Shown: piece after piece, positions 8,664 through 17,982 of the stretch
Layout: every line of letters starts with the position of its first letter
How positions within the stretch are numbered: position 1 is the stretch's first letter
From: Streptomyces sp. CG 926
GTDB lineage: Bacteria; Actinomycetota; Actinomycetes; Streptomycetales; Streptomycetaceae
NCBI RefSeq assembly: GCF_003148825.1
Contig: NZ_QGGZ01000001.1
Coordinates: 372,001-436,000, forward strand
DNA length: 64,000 nt
Reading direction: 5' to 3'
Notes under the pieces: generated by a model
Seen by the model: the letters and a program-made list of their open reading frames with translations, nothing else
The model's database searches: none
Told to the model about the DNA's origin: nothing
Position numbers and translations under genes: made by a program

Positions 8664-9269
8664 ATGATCAAAATAGCGAAGCTGCGCGAACTGATCGGGG
8701 GCGGGAGGCGGCCGATGGCCCGGCTGTGCGGCGAGATCCTCGAGGGGATCGAGCGGCCCCTTCCCTCCGATCCCGACAGCCTCTTCGAAGCCTTGCGGGT
8801 CCAGGTCGAGCAGCGGCTCGCGGAGAAGGAAGCTTCGAACGGCACGCCTTTTCGGCCACTCCACCTGCTGTTCAGGGAGTTCCCCGAAGGTACGGCCAGC
8901 GGCTTGTCCCTCGAACTGGAGGACAAGTGGGTGATCGTCGTGGAACGCAACACCAGCCCCATCCACCAGCTGGTGATCCTGGCTCATGAGGTCTGGCACG
9001 TGCTCAACGGGCACTGTTCGGAACACAGTTCCCACCCGGCCAACGTCAATGCCGCAGCCCGCTCCCTGGGTGGTTCGCTCGGCGAGCCCGAGATCCACGC
9101 CCTGGCTGCCCGCGCTCACGTCATCGACCGGAAGGAGGACGAGGCCGAGGCCTTCGGCCTCCTGATGGGCCATGCCCTTCGCGGGTACCTCGAGCCGGGG
9201 ACCGGCCTCGCACCACAGGGAAGCATCGCCGGCCGAATCCAGGCGAGTCTGGGGATTCGCTCGTCATGA
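8664..9269 (+). CDS. ImmA/IrrE-family zinc metallopeptidase
   Basis: 201 aa. The HEXXH zinc motif is HEVWH (residues 108-112) within VILAHEVWHVLNGH, and the downstream acidic helix RKEDEAEAFG (156-165) supplies the third metal ligand expected in this family. Family members cleave or otherwise inactivate a partner HTH repressor. The ATG at 8664 has GGGGG 6 nt upstream; an earlier ATG at 8637 lacks a ribosome site. Its stop overlaps the next start (ATGA at 9266-9269), coupling its synthesis to the first DUF6545 membrane protein. This suggests peptidase and membrane protein function together, for example as signal receiver and effector. Confidence 0.85.
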   Translation: MIKIAKLRELIGGGRRPMARLCGEILEGIERPLPSDPDSLFEALRVQVEQRLAEKEASNGTPFRPLHLLFREFPEGTASGLSLELEDKWVIVVERNTSPIHQLVILAHEVWHVLNGHCSEHSSHPANVNAAARSLGGSLGEPEIHALAARAHVIDRKEDEAEAFGLLMGHALRGYLEPGTGLAPQGSIAGRIQASLGIRSS

Positions 9270-10459
9270 CCGGGACGGACTACTACATACCCGCAGCGCT
9301 CATGATCGCGGCGATGTCGGTGAAACTCCCGGGCGTCTGGCGCGACCGCGGCTCGCCGACGACCCCGGCGTTCGTCGTCATCCTCGCCACATCCGCAGCG
9401 GGATTCGCCTTCGCCGCGCCGCCCACCGTCGAAGCGGTCAACGGCGCCGCGGGCGTGCCGAACATCAGCGCGCTCATCGTCTACTGCATCCTGTCGATCT
9501 TCTCGTGCGCCTCCCTCGTGCTGCTGATGCACTGGAGGGGCGGGCTCCCCGGTGTGGTCCGGCGGCGCACGCGCATGTGGATGGCGGCCACGGCCGGCAT
9601 CATGCTGGTCTTCTGCGTCCTCTTCGCCCTCAGCGACACCCCGGTCGAACGGCCCCGCGACCTCGACACCTATTACGCGAACTCGCCGTACATCCGGGAA
9701 ATGATCACCCTCTACCTCTCGGCACACACGGCCACGACCCTGACCGTGATCACGATGTGCTGGGTCTGGATACGGGAACTCAGAGCCGGCTGGACCCGGT
9801 GGGTCCTCGTGGCTCTCATGGCGGGCTACACCATGAGTCTGGGCTTCGCCATCCTCAAAGGCATCGCCGTGGGCGCCCGCTGGGCGGGCACGGACCGGTG
9901 GGACTGGCTGAGCACGGATGCGGCACCGCCCTTCGCCGGCCTGGGCGCCCTCATCACCACGGTGGCGTGCTTCATCTCGGAGTACGGGCCGCCGATCGGG
10001 GACCGGTGGAGGGCGTGGCTCTCGTACCGGCACATGAAGCCTCTTTGGCATGCCCTCGAGCCCTGGGGCGGTGCGGTCGCCCCCCTGCGCATGTCCTGGT
10101 TCACGGGGATCGAGGTGCTGGAGATACAGCGGGCCACGGACATCAGGGACCGCCTGCTGCGTCTTTCTCCCCATCTGAACAGCGCCCGGCTGGAGTCGGC
10201 CCATCGTCTGGCCGCGGCGTTGGAGGGTCCGGAACGGGAGATCGCCCTGATCGAGGCAGAAGCCGAGGAGATCTACGACGCGTTGGCCACGGCGCCGGTG
10301 GGCGCCGGCTGGAGTGTCGAAAGCCTCCAGGACACGAGTACGCCCTTGCCGCCGAGCGCTGTGCCGCTGACCGGCGCCAACCGGCTCGCCGAGCTGAGCC
10401 AGGCCTTCGCGGCCCTGTGCGAGACCCGGGCATCGGCCACCGCCGGACGGAGCCGCTGA
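9266..10459 (+). CDS. DUF6545 / MAB_1171c-family membrane protein, copy 1
   Basis: 397 aa. The first about 240 residues contain seven hydrophobic segments. The C-terminal half is soluble and contains the conserved stretch LRMSWFTGIEVLEIQRATDI followed by helices. Proteins of this type are annotated as putative transporters, but no substrate is established. The protein shares the landmark segments DLDTYYANSPYIREMI and DWLST with the next gene, so the two are paralogues. It is translationally coupled to the ImmA/IrrE gene and has a 76-nt gap to copy 2. Cytoplasmic-membrane location is inferred from the hydrophobic segments. Confidence 0.8.
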   Translation: MTGTDYYIPAALMIAAMSVKLPGVWRDRGSPTTPAFVVILATSAAGFAFAAPPTVEAVNGAAGVPNISALIVYCILSIFSCASLVLLMHWRGGLPGVVRRRTRMWMAATAGIMLVFCVLFALSDTPVERPRDLDTYYANSPYIREMITLYLSAHTATTLTVITMCWVWIRELRAGWTRWVLVALMAGYTMSLGFAILKGIAVGARWAGTDRWDWLSTDAAPPFAGLGALITTVACFISEYGPPIGDRWRAWLSYRHMKPLWHALEPWGGAVAPLRMSWFTGIEVLEIQRATDIRDRLLRLSPHLNSARLESAHRLAAALEGPEREIALIEAEAEEIYDALATAPVGAGWSVESLQDTSTPLPPSAVPLTGANRLAELSQAFAALCETRASATAGRSR

Positions 10460-10535
10460 TCATGGCCCATCGCTCACCCCGTCCCGCGCACACCCCGCTC
10501 CGGTCCGCCACACGGACTCACGTGGGGAGAACCCG

Positions 10536-11708
10536 ATGAGTGCAGGAGTGGGGTTCCTCTGCTCTGCCGCCGCACTGTTCATCGCCATGTCCCTGAAGCT
10601 CAGGGAGCTGTTGGGAAATCCGCAGGACAATCTGCTCCGGGCCGTTTGCGCTCTGCTGGGCATCGCGGGACTGTTGTTCGCGATGGCAGCGCCTCCGGTG
10701 CTCGGCCTGGTCAACGACTGGACCGGCGTCCCGAACCTTGCCGCGCCGCTCACGTACTGCATCATGTCGGCCTGTGATTGCGCCATCATCGTCCTGCTCA
10801 TCCACTGGCGTGGCGGTGAGGACCCGACGAGGATCCGCCGTGCGACCCAGTGGTGCATCGCCGCGTACGGCGCGGTGATGATCGCCATCGTGGCCCTTTT
10901 CGTCACGGGAGACGCGCCGGTGGAGCGGCTGCGGGACCTGGACACCTACTACGCGAACACCCCGTGGATCCGGGAGATGATCCTCCTCTACCTGGCTGCG
11001 CACTCGTTCGCGGCGGTCGCCATGATGGTGCTCTGCCTGCGATGGGCACGGCAGGTTCCGGGCATCCACCGCGTGGGGCTCCTCGTGATCGTGGCCGGGG
11101 ACACCATCACCTTCGCCTACGACGTGCTGAAGTACACGGCGATCGCCGCCCGCTGGGCCGGACGGGACTGGGACTGGCTCAGCACGCAGGTCGCCTTCGT
11201 CCTCGCCGGCATCAGCGCCGTCTTCATCGCTGTCGGATTCCTGCTGCCCCCCATCGGGCAGGGGGCCACATCCCGGTGGAAGGACTTCCAGCGGTTCCGG
11301 ATGCTCGGGCCTCTGTGGGAGGAGATCCGGCCCGAGCTCCCGCCCACGAGCCGACCACCCCTGCCGTGGTGGAACTCCACCGGTCTGCGTCTCACCCAAC
11401 GCGAACGTGACATCCACGAGGCCGTGTTACGGCTGAGTCCCTACTTCGACGCCGCCACCGGCCGCGAGGTGTACTGGCAGGCCGTCGCGCGGAACGCCGA
11501 AGAACGGCAGGCGGCGAGCGAGGCGGACGCGGCCGTCATCGCACGCGCCGTAGGGACGAAGAGATCCGACGCGGTACCGCTCCCGGTCGAGGACAGGTGG
11601 ACGGTCAGCTCCACCGACCACATCGACGATCTCCTCGACGTGTCGAGTGCGCTCGCCTCCTCCGCTCCGGTCCAGGCAGCGCGAAATGCCGCTACGCCCG
11701 CCCGGTGA
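10536..11708 (+). CDS. DUF6545 / MAB_1171c-family membrane protein, copy 2
   Basis: 390 aa and the same architecture as copy 1: about seven membrane segments, then a soluble C-terminal half. It shares DLDTYYANTPWIREMI, DWLST and the motif RLTQRERDIHEAVLRLSP with the corresponding region of copy 1, but the remainder has diverged clearly, arguing for old duplication and separate roles. GGGGAG sits 6 nt before the ATG. A strong hairpin about 245 bp downstream (11954-11978) probably ends the operon. Confidence 0.8.
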   Translation: MSAGVGFLCSAAALFIAMSLKLRELLGNPQDNLLRAVCALLGIAGLLFAMAAPPVLGLVNDWTGVPNLAAPLTYCIMSACDCAIIVLLIHWRGGEDPTRIRRATQWCIAAYGAVMIAIVALFVTGDAPVERLRDLDTYYANTPWIREMILLYLAAHSFAAVAMMVLCLRWARQVPGIHRVGLLVIVAGDTITFAYDVLKYTAIAARWAGRDWDWLSTQVAFVLAGISAVFIAVGFLLPPIGQGATSRWKDFQRFRMLGPLWEEIRPELPPTSRPPLPWWNSTGLRLTQRERDIHEAVLRLSPYFDAATGREVYWQAVARNAEERQAASEADAAVIARAVGTKRSDAVPLPVEDRWTVSSTDHIDDLLDVSSALASSAPVQAARNAATPAR

Positions 11709-12106
11709 CCGGCACGGCCCGACGGGTGGACCGGTCGTCCTCGCGCACCGGTGCCCGACGTTCGCTCCGCAGGACACCCGAAGGGTGACGGCGCCGCGCA
11801 GGCGGGAGCCCGGGTACCCGCGGGGGGCACTCGGCCACCGCCTCACCGACCCGACGTCGGTCCTGCGCGCTCAACCGGGCTCAGCGGTCGGCCGTCCAGG
11901 CCCGGGAAGCACCCCCATGTCGGAGATCCGTCCTTGGGCGGCACCATGAGAACCGGTTCCGGCCGGTGGCCGGAACCGCTCGGCGCCTCCTACCGGCGGG
12001 CACTTCTCGATCTGCCCGCCGCGACTCGGCCCGCTGTCACGCACCCGCACCTTTGCTCCGCTCACCGAGACCGCACCCGTACGATCACCTCCTGGGGGAC
12101 CCGCGC
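11709..12106. other. Intergenic region between the DUF6545 operon and the OYE gene
   Basis: 398 bp with no supported gene. It contains the hairpin at 11954-11978 and, about 20 bp before the OYE start, a -10-like TACGAT (12080-12085), so the flavin genes are probably a separate transcription unit. Confidence 0.55.
11954..11978 (+). terminator. Strong hairpin after the DUF6545 operon
   Basis: Perfect 11-bp arms (CGGTTCCGGCC / GGCCGGAACCG) with a 3-nt loop. No T-run, as often in Streptomyces terminators. Confidence 0.6.
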
Positions 12107-13396
12107 ATGAATCTCTTCACGCCGTTCGAACTGCCCTGCAAGGCGATTCTTCCCAACCGCATAGCCAAGGCGGCCATGGAAGAGAGCCTCGCCGTGCAGC
12201 CCGGGCAACTGCCCGGGCGCGAGATCGTCGACCTGTACCGACGGTGGGCCGTGGGCGGAAGCGGGCTGCTGATCACAGGCAACGTCATGGTGGATCCGAG
12301 AGCGTTGACGTCCCCGGGCACGATCGTCCTGGACGGCAGCACGCCGCTCGACCCCTTCCGGCAGTGGGCAGCGGCCGTGAAGACGGCAGGTGCCACGATC
12401 TGGATGCAGATCAACCATCCAGGCAGACAGGTCTCCAGCGACATGCCCGGCATCGCGTGGGCCCCTTCCGACATCGGCATCGACCTCGGCAAGCACACCA
12501 AGGCGTTCGCCCGGCCGACAGCGATGACCTCGGACGACATAGAGGCGACCATCCGTCGGTTCGCGGTCACCGCGGCCAGGGCCGAGGAAGCCGGCTTCGA
12601 CGGTGTGCAGATCCACGCCGCCCACGGCTACCTCCTCTCGACGTTCCTCTCCCCCCTCGTGAACCGGCGCACCGACCGCTGGGGCGGGAGCCTGATCAAC
12701 CGGACGCGGATCCTGACCGAGACGGTCCGCGCGGTCAGGCAGGCGGTGAGCCCTGGCTTCGCGGTCGCCGTCAAGCTGAACGCGGCCGATTTCCAGCGCG
12801 GCGGGTTCGACATCGAGGAATCCGCCGAGGTCATCGACCGGTTCGACGGGCTGGGGGTGGACCTCGTAGAACTCTCGGGGGGCACCGTGGAGAGCGCGGC
12901 GACCATGGGGCGGACTGCCGATCGGCGAAAGCTCGACCGCGAGGCGTACTTCCTGACGCTGGCCGGAAGGCTCGCCGACAACTCGCCGGTCCCCCTCATG
13001 CTCACCGGCGGAATCGGCCGCCTGGGCACCGCGGAGAACGTGCTGGACCGTGGCTTCGCCGCAGTCGGCATGGCGCGGGCCCTGGCACTCGAACCCGAGC
13101 TGCCCGCCCGCTGGAGGGAGGGGACAGACCTTCGCGTCACGGCCCCTCGCCTGGACTGGAAGGATCAGGACCTCGCCGCGGCCGGGGCGCTGGCCCTCAC
13201 ACGGGCGCAGCTGAAAAGGCTCGCCAACGGCAGGTCGCCACGCGCCCGCGGGGGCGCCCGGCTGATCTTCGGTGCCGACCTTGCCCGTCACCGGGGCCGG
13301 GTCCGCCGCTACAAGGCCTGGCTCGCGGCCCATCCGCCCGTCCAGGCGCCTGAGGCTCCGCTCGGCCCCCCGCAGCGGGTCGACACGGGACAGTGA
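12107..13396 (+). CDS. Old Yellow Enzyme family NADH:flavin oxidoreductase
   Basis: 429 aa FMN-dependent alpha/beta-barrel enzyme. The family signatures are visible: WMQINHPGRQ (active-site/FMN region), GFDGVQIHAAHGYLLSTFLSP, the substrate-loop NRRTDRWGGS and the phosphate-binding region LMLTGGIGRLG. Such enzymes reduce activated C=C double bonds of enones and related compounds. There is no C-terminal FAD/NAD module of the 2,4-dienoyl-CoA reductase type, so it is a single-domain OYE. The ATG at 12107 has GGGGGA upstream. It precedes an FAD oxidoreductase by 187 bp; together they suggest modification of a small molecule. Substrate unknown. Confidence 0.9.
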   Translation: MNLFTPFELPCKAILPNRIAKAAMEESLAVQPGQLPGREIVDLYRRWAVGGSGLLITGNVMVDPRALTSPGTIVLDGSTPLDPFRQWAAAVKTAGATIWMQINHPGRQVSSDMPGIAWAPSDIGIDLGKHTKAFARPTAMTSDDIEATIRRFAVTAARAEEAGFDGVQIHAAHGYLLSTFLSPLVNRRTDRWGGSLINRTRILTETVRAVRQAVSPGFAVAVKLNAADFQRGGFDIEESAEVIDRFDGLGVDLVELSGGTVESAATMGRTADRRKLDREAYFLTLAGRLADNSPVPLMLTGGIGRLGTAENVLDRGFAAVGMARALALEPELPARWREGTDLRVTAPRLDWKDQDLAAAGALALTRAQLKRLANGRSPRARGGARLIFGADLARHRGRVRRYKAWLAAHPPVQAPEAPLGPPQRVDTGQ

Positions 13397-13583
13397 CGTC
13401 CCGCTCGGACCGTGGGCGGAACGGGTGCGCGGTCAGGACCGTCGCCTGCGCGGGCGGGTCCGCCTCGCGGGCGCCGGCCGACAGACCCCTTCGCCTGTGC
13501 TCCCGAACTCGCCGACCACTTTGATCATTTGTCGCCCGCATGCCGCCTTCGGCTGATCTCCGGGCCGTCAGAGAGAAGGGCTC

Positions 13584-15017
13584 ATGACCTCCCACTCCGA
13601 CCACCGCAGCCGCGTGCTCATCTTGGGGGGTGGCCTCGCCGGCACGCTCGCAGCCGCTGCGGTCGCCCCCTACTGCGACGAGGTCGTCATCGTCGAGCGG
13701 CATGCGCTGCCCGACACCCCCACGCCCCGGCGGGGCCTGCCCCAGGCCCGTCACGCACACATGCTGTGGTCCGGCGGAGCCGACGCGATCGAGGACCTTC
13801 TGCCAGGCACGATCCGGCTCTGGTTGGACTCGGGCGCCCACAGGATCCCGCTCCCGCGCGCCATGGTGTCCTTCTCCCCTTGCGGCTGGTACCGCCGGTG
13901 GCACGAACCCGAGTACGCCGTCGACAGCCTCTACCTGATCGGCGCCGGCCGTGACCTGATCGACTGGGGGGTACGTACCCAACTCCTCGCGGACTCCCGC
14001 GTCCGGATACTCACCGCCGAACCACTGCGTCTGCTCGGCGACCACACCCGGATCACCGGCGCCGTCATCCAGCACGGTCCCGGGCAGGAGGAGCACCTGC
14101 ACGCCGACGTCGTCGTCGACGCCATGGGCCGTGCCTCGCGCACCACGACCTGGCTGAGCGACATCGGCGTGCCCGCGATTCCCGAGACGATCCTCGACGC
14201 GGGCGTCACCTATGCCAGCCGCCTGTACAAGGCCCCGGCCGGTACGGCCGACGACTGGCCCGCCATCACCATCCAGCCCGACGCCAGGATGCCGGTCCCC
14301 GGCACCGCCGGCTCGATCATCCCCATCGAGGGCGGCCTCTGGCAGGTCTCCCTGTGCGGCACCCGAGGCGGCGAACCCACCGGTGATCCGGAACGGTTCG
14401 AGGAGTACGCGCGCACGTTGCGCCACGGCCTTCTCGCCGACTTCCTGGCCGCGAGCGAACCCACCTCGCCGGTGAGCCTCACCCGCAACACCACCAGTTA
14501 CCACCGGCACTACTCCAAGGTCCGCATGCCCGCCGGATTCCTTGCCGTCGGCGACGCCGCAACCGCCCTCAACCCCTTGTACGGGCACGGCATGTCGGTC
14601 GCCGCGCTGGGCGCCCGCGCCCTGCGGGACGTCGCCTCCAGGGCGGGTGGACCGACCGCTCGCGGATTCACCCGCCGGGCTCAGCGCGAGATCGGCCGGC
14701 CTGCCGCCGCGGCCTGGCTGCTGGCGGCGGGGCAGGACATGTTCTTCCCCGGCACACGCGGCAAGAAGCCCACCGCCGCAGACCGCGTGACCAGTGCGTA
14801 CACCCACCGGCTCATCCGGACCGCTGCTTCGAGCTTCACCGTTGCCGAGGCGCTGACCCAGGTCATGACCCTGCAGGCCGGGGCGGCGGCACTCGCTCAC
14901 CCCCGCGTCCTCGTCGAGGCGATCCGTGGGCCGCGTCTCCCCGCTCTCCCGGGTCCCCCACTCACCGCCGTGGAGGACGGCGTCAGACAGGGCCGGGCGC
15001 CGTCACCCAGCGGCTGA
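13584..15017 (+). CDS. FAD-dependent oxidoreductase (PHBH/geranylgeranyl-reductase-like)
   Basis: 477 aa. The N-terminal Rossmann motif VLILGGGLAGTLAA binds FAD, DVVVDAMGRAS is the usual mid-domain motif, and GDAATALNPLYGHGMSVAA is the FAD-ribityl-binding signature near residues 330-350. The family includes aromatic and polyketide hydroxylases and prenyl reductases. The C-terminal 110 residues are helical and unrecognised. RBS GAGAGAAGG lies ahead of the ATG at 13584. It follows the OYE gene in the same direction, with the DUF6545/ImmA block farther upstream. No sequence-based substrate assignment is possible. Confidence 0.85.
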   Translation: MTSHSDHRSRVLILGGGLAGTLAAAAVAPYCDEVVIVERHALPDTPTPRRGLPQARHAHMLWSGGADAIEDLLPGTIRLWLDSGAHRIPLPRAMVSFSPCGWYRRWHEPEYAVDSLYLIGAGRDLIDWGVRTQLLADSRVRILTAEPLRLLGDHTRITGAVIQHGPGQEEHLHADVVVDAMGRASRTTTWLSDIGVPAIPETILDAGVTYASRLYKAPAGTADDWPAITIQPDARMPVPGTAGSIIPIEGGLWQVSLCGTRGGEPTGDPERFEEYARTLRHGLLADFLAASEPTSPVSLTRNTTSYHRHYSKVRMPAGFLAVGDAATALNPLYGHGMSVAALGARALRDVASRAGGPTARGFTRRAQREIGRPAAAAWLLAAGQDMFFPGTRGKKPTAADRVTSAYTHRLIRTAASSFTVAEALTQVMTLQAGAAALAHPRVLVEAIRGPRLPALPGPPLTAVEDGVRQGRAPSPSG

Positions 15018-15329
15018 GCGGCGATCGGGGAACGCGGTACAGGAAGGTACGGGAGGGATTGGGCGGGGCGGGGCGGGCGAGAAGTGCTCGCCGAGCAGGC
15101 ACGAGCACGAACGGGGGACCTCGGCAGGCCGAGCGGCGCGGAGCGGGGAGCCCGTGTTCGACGACTCTGCCGAGCGCCCCGAAGGTAGGCACGTAAGGGT
15201 GTCCCCGGAAGCGGGCCGCCTCGGCCTGTCGTCCCCGGGCCGATCCGGGAATCACCGGGCCTTCGGGTAGGCGGTCGGCTGCACAGTGCCCGGAAACGCG
15301 AAGAGCCCCAGCCGAAGCTGGGGCCTTGC
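15018..15329. other. Intergenic region between the FAD gene and tRNA-Leu
   Basis: 312 bp without a supported gene. A small hairpin (GGCGAG-aagtg-CTCGCC, 15076-15092) follows the FAD gene and may end its transcript. The tRNA terminator hairpin lies at the right end. Confidence 0.5.
15305..15324 (-). terminator. Terminator hairpin of tRNA-Leu
   Basis: Perfect 8-bp arms (GCCCCAGC / GCTGGGGC, 4-nt loop) just 5 nt beyond the encoded CCA of the minus-strand tRNA. Confidence 0.8.
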
Positions 15330-15417
15330 TGGTGTCCGAGGGGGGACTTGAACCCCCACGCCCGATAAAGGGCACTAGCACCTCAAGCTAGCGCGTCTGC
15401 CATTCCGCCACCCGGAC
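15330..15417 (-). tRNA. tRNA-Leu, anticodon GAG, CCA encoded
   Basis: 88-nt class II tRNA on the minus strand with a long variable arm. The acceptor stem pairs GUCCGGG (15411-15417) with CUCGGAC (15334-15340, one G-U). The anticodon loop is UUGAGGU inside a CUAGC/GCUAG stem, giving GAG, which reads leucine CUC. The T-arm has GGUUCAAGUCC. The discriminator A and the CCA are encoded. No integrase or direct repeat is nearby, so there is no sign it serves as an attachment site here. Confidence 0.95.
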
Positions 15418-15649
15418 CAGGTGGTCGGCCCCGGTTTCCCGCGGCGACATGGACAACAATAGCAAAGGATCGGCGGGGCTCCGACCACTTATCCGGGCGG
15501 TGATCCTCCGCCACGCCGGTCTGACCTGCACGCATGCCTCGCCGGCTCTGGCGGGACGGATCGTCTCGTCGCCGGATGTCGATACGGGCTGGACATCGGG
15601 GGTGGCCGGGCGGTCGGATGGCTGCGCACACATCCGGGGGGAGCCGCGC

Positions 15650-16852
15650 ATGGAATCCGAGCACCGCGTCAGCACGCTGGAGCTGTTCTTCGACCTCGTC
15701 TTCGTCTTCACCATCACACAGTTGACGGTGCTTCTGGCGGACGACCTGAGTCCGCGGGGCGCGGGGCAGGTGGTGCTGATCTTCACCGTCCTGTTCTGGA
15801 TGTACGGGGGCTACGCGCACCTGACCAACCAGGTACCGCCCGACCGGACGGTGCGGCGGGTGCTGCTGATGTCGGCCATGGGGGCCTTCATGGTCTGCGC
15901 CCTGGCCGTGCCGACCGCCTTCGGGGCCGGGGGTATCGCCTTCGGCCTCGGGTACCTGTCCGTCGTCCTGATCCACGGCGCGCTGTTCACGCAGGCGCAC
16001 GGGCGCGGGGTGCTGTGGTTCGCGCTGCCCAACGTGCTGTGCGCGCTCTCGGTGACGGTGGCCGGGTTCTTCGACGGGCTGCCGGCCTGGGGGCTGTGGA
16101 TGCTCGCCCTGCTCCTGCAGTTCGTGACGCCGATGGTCGTGCAGCGGGTCGCGGCGAGCGGGGCGGCGGGTCCGGAGGTGGCCGAGGTGTCCGACGGGCC
16201 CGGGCAGACGGTCGGTGATCAGCTCGGCGGGATGAACGCGGCGCACCTGGTCGAGCGGCACGGTCTGCTGCTGATCATCGTCTTCGGCGAGTCCGTGATC
16301 GCGATCGGCATCGGGGTGGGCTCGCTGCCCCTGTCCGTCGGTATCGCGGGGGGCGCGTTCCTGGCCCTGACGATCGCGTCGGCGATGTGGTGGATGTACT
16401 TCGTGCGCGACGAGGGGCGGGCCGAGGAGGTCTTCGAGCGGACCCCGACGGAGCGACGGTTCAAGCTGGCGATGGTCGCGTACTACTACGCCTTCCTGCC
16501 CATGCTGCTGGGCATCGCCGTCTTCGCGGCGGGCGTGAAGAAGACCATCGGTCACCTCGGCGAGCACCTGCACACCGGCCCGGCGGTCGCGCTGGCGGGT
16601 GGGGTCGCCCTCTACCTGGCCGGGGACCTGGCCTTCCGCGCGGCGCTGCGCATCGGACCGGCCCGCTACCGCGCGGCGGCCCTGGTGCTCGCGCTCGCCA
16701 CCGTCCCCGTGGGAACGAGCTGGACGGGGGCCGGCCAGCTGGTGGCTCTGGCATGCGTCCTGGTCGGGGCACTGGCCGCCGAGGGCCGCCGCTCCCCCGC
16801 CGAACCGGCGGAGGCCGCGGCGGCCGCGGAGGCGGTCACGGGCAGTGGATGA
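15650..16852 (+). CDS. ltrA: Low-temperature requirement A (LtrA) family membrane protein
   Basis: 400 aa with about 10-11 hydrophobic segments. The family opening is clear: STLELFFDLVFVFTITQLT near the N-terminus, and GLLLIIVFGESVIAIGIG in the middle with a conserved Glu in a membrane helix. LtrA proteins were named for growth of Listeria at low temperature; the molecular role is unknown. The ATG at 15650 is preceded by a GGGGGGA ribosome site; an upstream extension to 15449 looks non-coding. The 3' end overlaps the convergent fabH-like gene by 17 bp. Confidence 0.88.
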   Translation: MESEHRVSTLELFFDLVFVFTITQLTVLLADDLSPRGAGQVVLIFTVLFWMYGGYAHLTNQVPPDRTVRRVLLMSAMGAFMVCALAVPTAFGAGGIAFGLGYLSVVLIHGALFTQAHGRGVLWFALPNVLCALSVTVAGFFDGLPAWGLWMLALLLQFVTPMVVQRVAASGAAGPEVAEVSDGPGQTVGDQLGGMNAAHLVERHGLLLIIVFGESVIAIGIGVGSLPLSVGIAGGAFLALTIASAMWWMYFVRDEGRAEEVFERTPTERRFKLAMVAYYYAFLPMLLGIAVFAAGVKKTIGHLGEHLHTGPAVALAGGVALYLAGDLAFRAALRIGPARYRAAALVLALATVPVGTSWTGAGQLVALACVLVGALAAEGRRSPAEPAEAAAAAEAVTGSG

Positions 16853-17777
16853 CCTGGCCCGCGTAGGAGAGGTTGCCGCCGAAGCCGAAGAGGAGGACCG
16901 GGGCGCCGGAGGGGATCTCCCCGCGCTGGACCAGCTTCGACAGGGCCATCGGGATGCTGGCCGCCGAGGTGTTGCCGGACTCGACGACATCCCGGGCGAC
17001 GACGGCGTTGACGGCGCCGATCTTCGCGGCGAGCGGCTCGATGATCCGCAGGTTCGCCTGGTGGAGGACGACCGCGGCCAGCTCCTCCGGGGTGACGCCG
17101 GCCTTCTCGCACACCTTGCGGGCGAGCGGCGGCAGCTGGCTGGTGGTCCAGCGGTAGACGGACTGGCCCTCCTGGGCGAAGACCGGCGGCGAACCCTCGA
17201 TGCGGACCGCGTTGCCCATCTCCGGGACCGAACCCCACAGGACCGGGCCGATGCCCGGCTCCTCGCAGGCCTCGACGACGGCCGCGCCCGCACCGTCGCC
17301 GGTGAGCACGCAGGTGGTGCGATCGGTCCAGTCGGTGATCTCGGTCATCTTGTCGGCACCGATGACCAGGGCGCGGGTGGCGGAGCCGGCCCGGATGGCG
17401 TGGTCGGCGGTGGCCAGGGCGTGGGTGAAGCCCGAGCAGACGACATTGATGTCCATGACGGCCGGGCCGCCGCCCATGCCCAGCTTGGCGGCGACGCGCG
17501 CGGCCATGTTGGGCGAACGGTCGATCGCGGTCGACGTGGCGACCAGCACCAGGTCGATGTCGTCCGGGGTCAGGCCGGCGCCGGCCAGCGCCTTGCCCGC
17601 CGCCTGGTAGGCCAGCTCGTCCACCGGTTCGTCCGGGCCCGCCATGTGGCGCGTGCGGATGCCGACGCGGGACCGGATCCACTCGTCGGTGGTGTCGACC
17701 ATGGCCGAGAGGTCCTCGTTGGTGAGCACTTTCGCGGGCTGGTAGTGCCCTAGCGCCACCACGCGTGAACCGGTCAT
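16836..17777 (-). CDS. Beta-ketoacyl-ACP synthase III (FabH-like)
   Basis: 313 aa thiolase-fold enzyme that condenses an acyl-CoA starter with malonyl-ACP. The catalytic triad is intact: Cys114 in [11 protein letters not shown], His239 in HQANLRI and Asn269 in [12 protein letters not shown]-terminal [14 protein letters not shown] is also typical. The canonical fatty-acid fabH normally sits beside fabD and acpP; here it stands alone, so this is probably a secondary KSIII, perhaps for a special starter or for branched/acyl transfer. GGGGGGA precedes the ATG. Convergent with ltrA (17-bp overlap) and divergent from fdhD. Confidence 0.88.
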   Translation of the reverse strand: MTGSRVVALGHYQPAKVLTNEDLSAMVDTTDEWIRSRVGIRTRHMAGPDEPVDELAYQAAGKALAGAGLTPDDIDLVLVATSTAIDRSPNMAARVAAKLGMGGGPAVMDINVVCSGFTHALATADHAIRAGSATRALVIGADKMTEITDWTDRTTCVLTGDGAGAAVVEACEEPGIGPVLWGSVPEMGNAVRIEGSPPVFAQEGQSVYRWTTSQLPPLARKVCEKAGVTPEELAAVVLHQANLRIIEPLAAKIGAVNAVVARDVVESGNTSAASIPMALSKLVQRGEIPSGAPVLLFGFGGNLSYAGQVIHCP

Positions 17778-17982
17778 GGGCGGGGTCCCCCCTTGTACGG
17801 AAGTCAGGATCACCCAGCTTTGCCTGCTACTGGTGGGTACGTGTGCGTGTGACCCGACAGGATTCCGGCACCGGATTTTGGAGCTTCCCGAGGATCCACC
17901 TGCCGGGAGCGTCGCGGGAAGCGGAACCGGGACAATGAGCAGGGTCGAAACCGGCGGGAACAGAAGGGTTGTGCTGATCACC

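Noticed and set aside
15330..15417. tRNA-Leu as an integration site
   Set aside because: No integrase, no direct repeat of the tRNA 3' end and no mobile-element gene nearby.
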